Positions 14,912-22,213 of a stretch of 23,608 nt of DNA are shown here, piece by piece (within the stretch, counting starts at the first letter, position 1; the number at the start of each line of letters is the position of its first letter). Location of the stretch: contig URNB01000022.1 of assembly GCA_900549055.1 (NCBI GenBank), forward strand, positions 1-23,608, written 5' to 3'. The notes beneath the pieces were generated by a model, which did no database searches, was not told the origin of the DNA, and was given only the letters and a program-made list of their open reading frames with translations. This stretch comes from an uncultured Oscillospiraceae bacterium. GTDB taxonomy: Bacteria > Bacillota > Clostridia > Oscillospirales > Acutalibacteraceae. The translations under genes were made by a program, and so were the position numbers.

Positions 14912-15793
14912 ATGAAAAAGATCTTGAGTTTAGGTCTTGCAGCCCTTATGACGGTATTCGCGCTTGCAGGCTGCGGCGCAGACAGTAATGACGGCGGAAC
15001 AGGCACGGGAAGAGACGCAATATCGGTACTGACCCGTGAGGAAGGCTCGGGCACGCGCGGCGCGTTTATTGAGCTTTTGGGAATAGAGGAAAAGAACGCC
15101 GACGGTAAAAAGGTTGATAAAACAATTGATACCGCAGAAACCACTAATTCCACCTCGGTTATGATTACAACGGTTCAGGGCAATAAGGCGGCTATCGGTT
15201 ATATTTCGCTCGGCTCGCTTGATAAAAGCAAGGTTAAGGCGTTAAAGGTTGACGGCGCGGAAGCTGCCGTCGATAACGTTAAGAGCGGCGAATACAAGGT
15301 TGCGCGTCCGTTCAATATTGCCACAAAGGGCGACGCTACGGGAGTTGCAAGCGACTTTATCAAGTTTATCCTCAGCGCAGACGGTCAGGCGGTAGTTGAA
15401 AAGAACGGCTATATAAGCGAGGGCAACACAGGCGCTTACAAAGCCTCCGGTCAGAAAGGCAAGATTACCATAGGCGGTTCTTCCTCGGTAACGCCTGTAA
15501 TGGAAAAGCTTAAAGAGGCTTATGTGAAGCTCAATCCCGATGTTACAATAGATGTTCAGCAGAACGATTCATCCTCGGGTATGAAGGGTGCGATTGACGG
15601 TATATACGATATAGGTATGGCATCACGCGATGTTAAGGACAGCGAAAAGGAAGCGGGACTTAACTCCATTAAGATTGCGCTGGACGGAATTGCGGTAATA
15701 GTAAACAAGGATAACGCCCTTGATTCAATCACAAGCGAGCAGATCAAAAACATCTACACCGGCTCGCTTACAAAGTGGAGCGAAATAAAATAA
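14912..15793 (+). CDS. pstS: Phosphate-binding lipoprotein PstS, circularly permuted
   Basis: The phosphate-capture protein of the Pst importer, 293 residues, with lipoprotein signal and lipobox A-L-A-G-C21. The two halves are in the reverse of the usual order. Residues 35-170 (starting DAISVLTREEGSGTRG) match the C-terminal half of ordinary PstS, including the phosphate-binding GSGTRG at 45-50. Residues 183-293 (starting KITIGGSSSVTP) match the N-terminal half, with the phosphate-binding GGSSSVTP at 188-195 and ending IYTGSLTKWSEIK, which in ordinary PstS runs straight into the GSGTR block. A linker at about 170-183 joins the old C- to the old N-terminus. All binding motifs are kept, so it should still bind phosphate. 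AAGGAG lies 10 bases upstream of the ATG. It heads the pst-pho operon behind a Pho box. Confidence 0.92.
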   Translation: MKKILSLGLAALMTVFALAGCGADSNDGGTGTGRDAISVLTREEGSGTRGAFIELLGIEEKNADGKKVDKTIDTAETTNSTSVMITTVQGNKAAIGYISLGSLDKSKVKALKVDGAEAAVDNVKSGEYKVARPFNIATKGDATGVASDFIKFILSADGQAVVEKNGYISEGNTGAYKASGQKGKITIGGSSSVTPVMEKLKEAYVKLNPDVTIDVQQNDSSSGMKGAIDGIYDIGMASRDVKDSEKEAGLNSIKIALDGIAVIVNKDNALDSITSEQIKNIYTGSLTKWSEIK

Positions 15794-15809
15794 AAGATCA
15801 CCTCTTTCC

Positions 15810-15838
15810 GGCTAGCCCTCAATAACGAGGGCTTTGCC
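15810..15838 (+). promoter_or_regulatory. Hairpin between pstS and pstC
   Basis: AGCCCTC (15814-15820) pairs with GAGGGCT (15827-15833) around AATAAC, and GGC/GCC (15810-15812 with 15836-15838) extends the stem past a small internal loop. Only three T follow, so it is a weak or no terminator. Such a structure after a binding-protein gene typically stabilises or partly limits the message, giving more PstS than permease. Confidence 0.55.
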
Positions 15839-15855
15839 GCATAACAGGAGTATTT

Positions 15856-16716
15856 ATGAACACAACAATTTCAAAAATAAAAGAAACGGCAATGCGCATT
15901 GTGTTTATGCTCTGCGCCTGCGTTTCCATTATATCGGTAATTTTAATATGCGTGTTTCTCTTTTCAAACGGAATACCTACCATGGGCAAAATAGGCTTTG
16001 CGAATTTTCTTCTCGGCAAGCGCTGGAAGCCGCTTGAAGATCTTTATGGCATACTGCCGATGATAATAGGCAGTATTTATGTTACGGCGGGAGCTATTAT
16101 TATCGGCGTGCCGATAGGCGTTTTATGCGCGGTGTTTTTGGCGCGCTTCTGCCCTAAGAAGCTTTATAAAATATTCAAGCCCGCAGTTGATTTGCTTGCA
16201 GGAATCCCCTCTATTGTGTATGGCTTTTTCGGGCTGGTGGTAATTGTGCCGGCAATGCAGAATTTGTTCGGCGGCTCGGGTAAAAGCGTACTTACAGCCT
16301 CTGTAATGTTAGGCATTATGATCTTGCCCACCATTATAAGCGTTTCCGAGGCGGCAATACGCGCCGTGCCGGAAAGCTACTACGAGGGCGCTCTGGCACT
16401 GGGCGCCACGCACGAGCGCAGCATTTACAGAACGGTGCTGCCCGCGGCGAAATCAGGCATTACGGCAGGCGTTATTTTGGGAATAGGCAGGGCAATAGGC
16501 GAGGCTATGGCGGTTAATATGGTCGCGGGCAACCAGGCTATAATACCCACAAGCATTTTCAGCGGCGTGCGCACGCTCACCTCAAACATAGTGCTCGAAA
16601 TGGGCTACGCCGCCGATTTACACAGAGAGGCGCTTATTGCAACCTCGGTTGTGCTGTTCGTGTTTATCCTTATAATAAACCTCTTGTTCTCACTTGTTAA
16701 AAAGGAGAAAAAGTAA
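15856..16716 (+). CDS. pstC: Phosphate ABC transporter permease PstC
   Basis: The first membrane permease of the phosphate importer, 286 residues with six expected membrane segments (the first at about 15-37). PstC features are visible: the conserved L-L-A-G-I-P-S-I-V-Y-G-F-F-G block near residues 114-127, and the EAA-type ATPase-docking loop (YEGALALGATHERSIYRTVLPAAKSG) split over about 176-203, followed by GRAIGEAMAV. AGGAG (about 15846-15850) precedes the ATG. It ends directly against pstA with no gap, implying coupled translation with its partner. Confidence 0.95.
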   Translation: MNTTISKIKETAMRIVFMLCACVSIISVILICVFLFSNGIPTMGKIGFANFLLGKRWKPLEDLYGILPMIIGSIYVTAGAIIIGVPIGVLCAVFLARFCPKKLYKIFKPAVDLLAGIPSIVYGFFGLVVIVPAMQNLFGGSGKSVLTASVMLGIMILPTIISVSEAAIRAVPESYYEGALALGATHERSIYRTVLPAAKSGITAGVILGIGRAIGEAMAVNMVAGNQAIIPTSIFSGVRTLTSNIVLEMGYAADLHREALIATSVVLFVFILIINLLFSLVKKEKK

Positions 16717-17589
16717 ATGGACGCTGTAAATAAAATCTCCTTAAAGCAAAAATTTTTAAATTACAAAAATCACCCCGGCTCGCTTATTATGCTGCTTATA
16801 ACCTGGCTTGCGGCATTGCTTACGGCGGCGGTTGTGGTTTTTCTTGTGGCGTATATACTTATTAAGGGCGTACCGAACATTAAGCCCTCGCTTTTTGCGT
16901 GGAAGTACAACAGCGAAAACGTTTCAATGATGCCCGCAATAATAAACACGGTTATAATGACGGCTCTGTCCCTTTTACTGGCAGCGCCGATAGGCATTTT
17001 CTCGGCAGTCTACCTGACAGAGTATGCAAAGCGCGGCAACACGCTTGTAAAGGTGGTAAGGGTCACAACCGAAACCCTTGCGGGAATACCGTCGATAGTT
17101 TACGGACTTTTCGGTTACTTGATTTTCGTTATTGCCTGCCATTTTCATCAATCAATGCTTTCGGGCGCACTGACGCTGGCTATTATGATACTGCCCACTA
17201 TGATGCGCACTACCGAGGAAGCCTTGCTCGGCGTGCCCGACGCATACAGAGAGGGCAGCTTCGGGCTGGGCGCGGGGAGATTACGCACGGTTTTCAAGGT
17301 GGTGCTGCCCTCCGCCGTACCGGGAATACTCTCGGGCGTTATACTGTCTGTCGGCAGAATTGTGGGCGAAACGGCGGCGCTTATATACACCTCGGGCACG
17401 GTTGCCGGAATACCCAAGGATTTAATGCAGTCGGGCAGAACGCTTTCTGTTCATATGTACGCGCTTTTAAGCGAGGGACTTTATATGAACGAGGCATATG
17501 CCACGGCGGTGGTGCTGCTGATACTGGTGCTTATAATAAATATGCTGTCGGGTCTTATAGCTAAAAGAATTACGGCAAAGGGGAAATAA
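16717..17589 (+). CDS. pstA: Phosphate ABC transporter permease PstA
   Basis: The second permease of the importer, 290 residues, partner of PstC. The first membrane segment is at about 22-49; the AGIPSIVYGLFGY block near 124-136 and the EAA-type loop (YREGSFGLGAGRLRTVFKVVLPSAVPG) over about 177-204 are typical. GRIVGETAALIYTSG near 213-227 separates PstA from PstC. The ATG follows the pstC stop immediately, and its ribosome site AAGGAG lies within the last pstC codons. pstB follows after 5 bases. Confidence 0.95.
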   Translation: MDAVNKISLKQKFLNYKNHPGSLIMLLITWLAALLTAAVVVFLVAYILIKGVPNIKPSLFAWKYNSENVSMMPAIINTVIMTALSLLLAAPIGIFSAVYLTEYAKRGNTLVKVVRVTTETLAGIPSIVYGLFGYLIFVIACHFHQSMLSGALTLAIMILPTMMRTTEEALLGVPDAYREGSFGLGAGRLRTVFKVVLPSAVPGILSGVILSVGRIVGETAALIYTSGTVAGIPKDLMQSGRTLSVHMYALLSEGLYMNEAYATAVVLLILVLIINMLSGLIAKRITAKGK

Positions 17590-17594
17590 AAACT

Positions 17595-18344
17595 ATGGAA
17601 AAATTTACTGTAAAAAATCTTGATTTATGGTATAATGACTTTAAGGCGCTTAAAAATATAAATCTCGGTATGCAGGAAAACAGCATAACCGCCTTTATAG
17701 GTCCCTCGGGCTGCGGTAAATCAACCCTGCTTAAATCCCTTAACCGTATGAACGATTTGGTTGAGGGCTGCCGCATTACGGGCGAGGTGCTGCTGGACGG
17801 CGAGGATATTTACGGCAATATGGACGTGAATATGCTGCGTAAGCGCGTGGGTATGGTTTTCCAAAAGCCTAACCCGTTCCCTATGTCGATATACGATAAC
17901 ATAGCCTTCGGTCCGCGTACCCACGGCATACGCTCAAAGGCAAGGCTTGATGAAATTGTGGAGGAATCGCTGCGCGACGCCGCTATATGGGACGAAACCA
18001 AGGACGTGCTTAAAAAGAGTGCCCTTGCAATGTCGGGCGGGCAGCAGCAGCGCCTTTGCATTGCGCGCGCGCTGGCTGTAAAGCCCGAGGTGCTTTTAAT
18101 GGATGAGCCTACAAGCGCGCTCGACCCTATCTCCACCTCCAAAATAGAAGACCTTGCGCTTGAGCTTAAAAAGAAATATACCATAATAATGGTTACGCAC
18201 AATATGCAGCAGGCGGTAAGAATTTCCGATTACACGGCGTTTTTCCTTTTGGGCGAGGTAATAGAATACTCCGAGACCGAGAAAATGTTCTCAACCCCGC
18301 AGGATAAACGCACCGAGGATTATATTACGGGAAGGTTCGGTTGA
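17595..18344 (+). CDS. pstB: Phosphate ABC transporter ATP-binding protein PstB
   Basis: The ATPase of the Pst importer, 249 residues, acting as a homodimer on the cytoplasmic side. Walker A GPSGCGKST is at 36-44, the Q-loop lies in VFQKPNPFPMSIYDN (a PstB hallmark), then the signature MSGGQQQR, Walker B VLLMDEPTSALD and VTHNMQQA with the switch His. The ending EDYITGRFG is the standard PstB C-terminus. Length is normal. An AAGGGG-type ribosome site overlaps the end of pstA. The stop overlaps the region where phoU begins, keeping the usual pstB-phoU order. Confidence 0.97.
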   Translation: MEKFTVKNLDLWYNDFKALKNINLGMQENSITAFIGPSGCGKSTLLKSLNRMNDLVEGCRITGEVLLDGEDIYGNMDVNMLRKRVGMVFQKPNPFPMSIYDNIAFGPRTHGIRSKARLDEIVEESLRDAAIWDETKDVLKKSALAMSGGQQQRLCIARALAVKPEVLLMDEPTSALDPISTSKIEDLALELKKKYTIIMVTHNMQQAVRISDYTAFFLLGEVIEYSETEKMFSTPQDKRTEDYITGRFG

Positions 18345-18346
18345 TT

Positions 18347-18985
18347 ATGAGAAATAAATTTGACAGTCAGCTTGAAAAGCTGAATTTAGAGCTTATAACA
18401 ATGGGTGCGCTCTGCGAGGACGCCATAAGCGCCTCGGTAAAGGGCTTTCTGGACGATGACGACGCACTCTGCCAAAAGGCGGTTGAAACCGAGGACGAAA
18501 TTAACCGCAAGGAGCGGGATATTGAGTCTATCTGTATGAAGCTGCTGCTTGAACAGCAGCCCGTAGCACGCGATTTAAGGGTTATATCCTCTGCGCTTAA
18601 AATGATTTCGGATATGGAGCGCATAGGCGACCAGGCATATGACATTGCCGAAATAGCGAAATTCATTAAAAACAGCAATGTTAAAAGTAAAATCCATATT
18701 AAGGATATGGCTGCCGCCGCCACCAAAATGGTGACCGACAGCGTCGAGTCCTTTGTTAAAAAGGATGTGGAATTGGCGCGCGCGGTTATGGTATACGACG
18801 ATAAGGTGGATAATCTTTTCGATTGTGTAAAGGATGAGCTTGTGCAGCTTATAACCGAGGATAAAGCCAACGGCGAGTTTTGCATTGACCTTTTAATGAT
18901 TGCGAAATATCTTGAGCGCATAGGCGACCACGCGGTGAATATAGCCGAATGGGTGGAATACTCAATTACCGGCACGCACAGATAA
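18347..18985 (+). CDS. phoU: Phosphate signalling protein PhoU
   Basis: A 212-residue all-helical protein with two PhoU repeats (about 1-105 and 115-210). It links the state of the PstSCAB importer to the PhoR kinase and prevents runaway phosphate uptake. The metal-binding acidic motifs are visible in each repeat: ETEDEINRKERDIE near 46-59 with ERIGDQAYDIAE near 91-102, and MVYDDKVDNLF near 144-154 with LERIGDHAVNIAEW near 187-200. I prefer ATG 18347 over the TTG at 18341, which overlaps the pstB stop; the protein then starts MRNKFDSQLEKLN like its relatives. Position between pstB and phoB agrees with its role. Confidence 0.95.
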   Translation: MRNKFDSQLEKLNLELITMGALCEDAISASVKGFLDDDDALCQKAVETEDEINRKERDIESICMKLLLEQQPVARDLRVISSALKMISDMERIGDQAYDIAEIAKFIKNSNVKSKIHIKDMAAAATKMVTDSVESFVKKDVELARAVMVYDDKVDNLFDCVKDELVQLITEDKANGEFCIDLLMIAKYLERIGDHAVNIAEWVEYSITGTHR

Positions 18986-19007
18986 AATAAAAAAGGGACG
19001 TGGGAAA

Positions 19008-19667
19008 ATGGTATATCTGCTTGAAGACGACGAGAGCATACGTCGGTTTGTAATTTATGCGTTAAAGCAGACCGGAATGGAGGCGGAAGGCTTTCCGCTG
19101 CCGTCGCTTTTTAAAGAGGCGGTTGCGCATAAAAAGCCCGATATTGCCCTGCTTGATATAATGCTGCCCGAGGAGGACGGAATTTCCGTTTTGAAGTGGC
19201 TGCGTTCCCGCCCCGACACAAAGCAGCTGCCAGTTATTATGTTAACCGCTAAATCCACCGAATACGATAAAGTAGTGGGGCTTGACAGCGGCGCTGACGA
19301 CTATATAGCCAAGCCTTTCGGCACAATGGAGCTTATATCCCGTATAAAGGCGCTGCTGCGCAGAACCGCGGCGGCAGACGTTGAATACACCGTGGGCAAG
19401 CTTTATGTAAACAAGACAAAGCATATTGTAACGGTGGACGGAAAGGAAACCGAGCTTACCTTAAAGGAATTTGAGCTTTTGTGCCTGCTACTTAAAAACC
19501 GCGGCGCGGTGTTTACGAGAGATCAGCTTTTAAACGATATATGGGGCTACGATTACGACGGCGAAAACCGCACGGTGGACGTGCACATAAGAAGCCTGCG
19601 CTCAAAGCTCGGGGAAAGCGGAGATATTATAGGAACAGTACGCGGAGTCGGCTATAAAATAGTTTGA
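19008..19667 (+). CDS. phoB: Phosphate-regulon response regulator, OmpR/PhoB family
   Basis: A 219-residue response regulator. The receiver domain (1-115) has the acidic pair D7/D8, phospho-acceptor D50 in ALLDIMLP, T80 and K102 in IAKPFG. The C-terminal winged-helix DNA-binding domain (about 125-219) has ELTLKEFELLCLLLKNRGAVFTRDQLL split over its helices and ends in RTVDVHIRSLRSKLG followed by VRGVGYKI. Located between phoU and the histidine kinase and behind a Pho box, it is the PhoB/PhoP of this organism (called PhoP in Bacillus). It probably activates the operon that encodes it. The ribosome site AAGGGA lies about nine bases before the ATG. Confidence 0.93.
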   Translation: MVYLLEDDESIRRFVIYALKQTGMEAEGFPLPSLFKEAVAHKKPDIALLDIMLPEEDGISVLKWLRSRPDTKQLPVIMLTAKSTEYDKVVGLDSGADDYIAKPFGTMELISRIKALLRRTAAADVEYTVGKLYVNKTKHIVTVDGKETELTLKEFELLCLLLKNRGAVFTRDQLLNDIWGYDYDGENRTVDVHIRSLRSKLGESGDIIGTVRGVGYKIV

Positions 19668-19683
19668 CAAAAGGGGTATTATT

Positions 19684-21345
19684 ATGACCGGAAAAATTTA
19701 CAGAGGAATACTTATTTCAACCGTTATAACAATGCTTGCCTGCCTTATTTTCACGGTGGGAGTGCAGTATCAGATATATGATGAAAAATCCTACAAGGAG
19801 CTGCGCAATAAGGCGGAAATAATAAGCGTTGCGGCAGAGGAAAACAGCCTTTCCGAATATTCGGATATAAGCGAGAGAATAACCCTTATAGACCCCTCGG
19901 GCAAGGTGCTTTACGATAACAAGAGCAACCCCGAAGCCATGGAAAACCACTCGAGCCGCCGTGAGGTAAAAGAGGCGGAAGCTGACGGCGAGGGGTATGA
20001 TACGCGGCGCTCGGAAACCTTAGGGCAAAAGACCTGCTATTACGCAAAAAAGCTTAAAAACGGCAGCATTTTGCGTATTGCGGGCGCGTCGCTTACTGTT
20101 TGGGCGGTAGTGCTTGAGCTTTTGCCGCCTATTTGCGCCATTGCGATTATGGTGTTTGTGCTTGCCAATATTTTAGCGTCGGTTATAGCTAAAAAGATAG
20201 TAAAGCCGATAAATGAAATAAACCTTGACAGACCCGTTGCCGACTCGGCATACAGCGAGCTTTCACCGCTTATTTCAAAAATAAACGCGCAAAACCGCAA
20301 AATCGACCGTCAGATAGCAAAGCTCACGCGCAGCCGCCGCGAATTTGAGGCGATTGCCGAAAATATGAGCGAGGGGCTGGTGCTTACCGATATTAACGGC
20401 AATATTTTAACCCACAACAAGGGTACCGAAAGGTTCTTCGGAACGCAGGACGATATAAACGGCAGCAATATTTTAACCCTCAACCGCAGCGAGGTTTTCA
20501 GAAGAATATTTGACGATATTAAGGAAAAGCGCTCTGGCGACGATATTCTGCCGCTGGACGGAAAATACTTCAATATAACCGCAAACCCGGTTTACGATGA
20601 AAACGGCGAGCCCTGCGGCGCGGTCATACTGCTGGTGGATATAACCGAAAAGGAAAAGCGAGAAAAGCTGCGCCGCGAATTTACGGCGAATGTATCGCAC
20701 GAGCTTAAAACCCCGCTCACCTCAATTTGCGGAATATCCGACATGCTTATGAACGGCATTGTAAAGCCTGAGGATGTTAAGGGCTTCGGCGGGGATATTA
20801 ACCGCGAGGCGGCGCGTCTGCTTGCCCTTGTGAACGATATTATAAGGCTTTCAGAGCTTGACGAGGGTGCCGAGGATACCGACAAGGCGGAAATAACCGA
20901 TATACTGGAGGTCGCAAACGATGCTGTAAAGAGCATATCGGGCGTAGCGAAAAAGGCGGGAATAACCGTAACGGCAGAGGGTGACAGCACCCTTGTAAAC
21001 GGCGGAAAATCCCTGATATTTGAAATGATCTACAACCTTTGTGATAACGCGGTAAAATACAACCGTGAAAACGGCAGCGTAAAGGTCTGTGTAGGTTCTG
21101 CGGGCGGCAGCGCCTTTATTCGGGTGAGCGATACGGGCATAGGCATACCGCCCGAGCATATAGACCGTATTTTCGAGCGTTTTTACCGTGTGGATAAAAG
21201 CCGCTCAAAGCAAAGCGGCGGCACGGGGCTCGGGCTTTCAATAGTAAAGCATATAGCGCTCAGTCTCGGCGGTAAAATATCGACTGAAAGTAAACCGGGC
21301 TATGGTACGGAGATAACCGTCAGCCTACCGATTGCCGAAAAGTAA
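19684..21345 (+). CDS. phoR: Phosphate-regulon sensor histidine kinase PhoR
   Basis: A 553-residue membrane histidine kinase, partner of the adjacent PhoB. Order: membrane segment 1 (about 8-28), an extracytoplasmic domain of roughly 105 residues, membrane segment 2 (about 140-168), a short linker, a PAS domain (about 220-320), HisKA with phospho-acceptor H339 in VSHELKTPLTSI, and an ATPase domain (about 430-550) with N-box LCDNAVKYN, DTGIGIP, FERFYRVD and GGTGLGLSIV. The extracytoplasmic part is larger than in E. coli PhoR, which nearly lacks one, and resembles Bacillus-type PhoR. The start is supported by AAGGGG at 19671-19676, spacing 7. It is the last gene of the operon. Confidence 0.93.
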   Translation: MTGKIYRGILISTVITMLACLIFTVGVQYQIYDEKSYKELRNKAEIISVAAEENSLSEYSDISERITLIDPSGKVLYDNKSNPEAMENHSSRREVKEAEADGEGYDTRRSETLGQKTCYYAKKLKNGSILRIAGASLTVWAVVLELLPPICAIAIMVFVLANILASVIAKKIVKPINEINLDRPVADSAYSELSPLISKINAQNRKIDRQIAKLTRSRREFEAIAENMSEGLVLTDINGNILTHNKGTERFFGTQDDINGSNILTLNRSEVFRRIFDDIKEKRSGDDILPLDGKYFNITANPVYDENGEPCGAVILLVDITEKEKREKLRREFTANVSHELKTPLTSICGISDMLMNGIVKPEDVKGFGGDINREAARLLALVNDIIRLSELDEGAEDTDKAEITDILEVANDAVKSISGVAKKAGITVTAEGDSTLVNGGKSLIFEMIYNLCDNAVKYNRENGSVKVCVGSAGGSAFIRVSDTGIGIPPEHIDRIFERFYRVDKSRSKQSGGTGLGLSIVKHIALSLGGKISTESKPGYGTEITVSLPIAEK

Positions 21346-21356
21346 CATTATATTTT

Positions 21357-21405
21357 CAGCTCCCTGTGCTCCTTATCCGCGCCGGGAGCTGTCGGTCTTA
21401 TTTTT
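21357..21405 (+). terminator. Probable terminator of the pst-pho operon
   Basis: CAGCTCCC (21357-21364) and GGGAGCTG (21384-21391) are perfect 8-base arms around a 19-base loop, 11 bases after the phoR stop. A T-rich stretch follows, with the main T-run starting about ten bases after the stem, which is further than ideal. Confidence 0.6.
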
Positions 21406-21418
21406 TTGATATAACCCC

Positions 21419-21447
21419 TTGTTTTTTTACTCGGTGTTTGATATAAT
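21419..21447 (+). promoter_or_regulatory. Promoter of the scaffold/GGGtGRT unit
   Basis: A perfect TATAAT (21442-21447) with the TGn extension (TGA at 21439-21441) stands 17 bases after TTGTTT (21419-21424, three of six). The expected start is near 21454 and the leader about 44 bases. The extended -10 makes up for the poor -35. Confidence 0.65.
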
Positions 21448-21497
21448 AAGAGCATACTTGTGTGGATTTAAAAGTCCCGCACGAAAGGAGTACATAT

Positions 21498-22199
21498 ATG
21501 ATTTATTCAAAGGAAGTAGAAAATATGTGTCCTGTCGCCAAGGGCCCGCACCACGGCCCCGCTCCGATTCCGGAGGAAGGCAAGTGGATACAGGCGAAAG
21601 AGATTAAGGACATTTCCGCTTACACCCACGGCGTGGGCTGGTGCGCACCGCAGCAGGGCGCATGTAAGCTGTCGCTTAATGTTAAAGACGGCATAATTGA
21701 AGAAGCTCTGGTTGAAACCGTAGGATGTTCGGGTATGACCCACTCCGCCGCCATGGCTGCCGAAATTCTTCCCGGTAAGACTGTTTTAGAGGCTCTTAAC
21801 ACCGACCTCGTTTGCGACGCTATAAACACCGCTATGCGCGAGCTGTTTTTACAGATAGTTTACGGCCGCAGCCAGTCCGCTTTTTCAGAGGGCGGCCTTG
21901 TAATCGGCGCAGGAATGGAAGACCTCGGTAAGGGCGCGCGCTCAATGGTAGGTACCATGTACGGTACCAAATCAAAGGGCGTAAGATACCTTGAAATGAC
22001 CGAGGGCTACTGCACAAGAATGGCTCTTGATGAAAACGACGAGGTTATAGGCTATGAGTTTGTCTCCCTCGGCAAAATGACCGACCTTATTAAAAAGGGT
22101 ATGGAGCCGAACGAGGCTTACAAGCAGTCCATGGGTCACTACGGACGCTTCAATAAAGAAGACGGTGCGGTCAAATACATTGACCCGCGTGAAGAATAA
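21498..22199 (+). CDS. IscU/NifU-like iron-sulfur scaffold-type protein, GGGtGRT partner
   Basis: A 233-residue protein whose middle part (about 40-115) resembles the IscU/NifU N-terminal fold: KLSLNVKDGIIEEALVETVGCSGM aligns by eye with the IscU stretch KLQI-V-GIIEDA-TYGCGSA, placing C77 on the second cluster Cys. The first IscU Cys is replaced by an offset pair, C49 (HGVGWC) and C56 (GAC directly before KLSL), and the third is not obvious; C11, C106 and C172 are the other Cys. The C-terminal half (about 120-233) is not part of standard IscU. Databases call such proteins iron-sulfur cluster assembly scaffold proteins, but the function is unproven. ATG 21498 has AAAGGAG with spacing 7; an in-frame GTG at 21462 has none. 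The next gene follows after 14 bases. Confidence 0.75.
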   Translation: MIYSKEVENMCPVAKGPHHGPAPIPEEGKWIQAKEIKDISAYTHGVGWCAPQQGACKLSLNVKDGIIEEALVETVGCSGMTHSAAMAAEILPGKTVLEALNTDLVCDAINTAMRELFLQIVYGRSQSAFSEGGLVIGAGMEDLGKGARSMVGTMYGTKSKGVRYLEMTEGYCTRMALDENDEVIGYEFVSLGKMTDLIKKGMEPNEAYKQSMGHYGRFNKEDGAVKYIDPREE

Positions 22200-22213
22200 G
22201 GAGGTACGGTATA

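Noticed and set aside
14912..15793. pstS as a truncated or frameshifted pseudogene, because the C-terminus ends where ordinary PstS would continue
   Set aside because: The missing half is present intact at the N-terminus behind a proper signal peptide, so it is a permutation rather than a truncation.
16899..17564. A 221-codon plus-strand frame inside pstA
   Set aside because: It is an out-of-frame reading of pstA, rich in Arg, Gly and His, with no domain and no ribosome site; pstA itself is unmistakable.
18367..18975. A 202-codon open frame on the minus strand
   Set aside because: It lies wholly antisense to phoU, reads as Ser/Ile-rich low-complexity sequence, and has no family resemblance or ribosome site. 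It is a by-product of codon bias in phoU.
21462..21497. GTG at 21462 as the start of the scaffold-like protein
   Set aside because: It lies only a few bases after the predicted transcription start and has no ribosome site; ATG 21498 has AAAGGAG at spacing 7.
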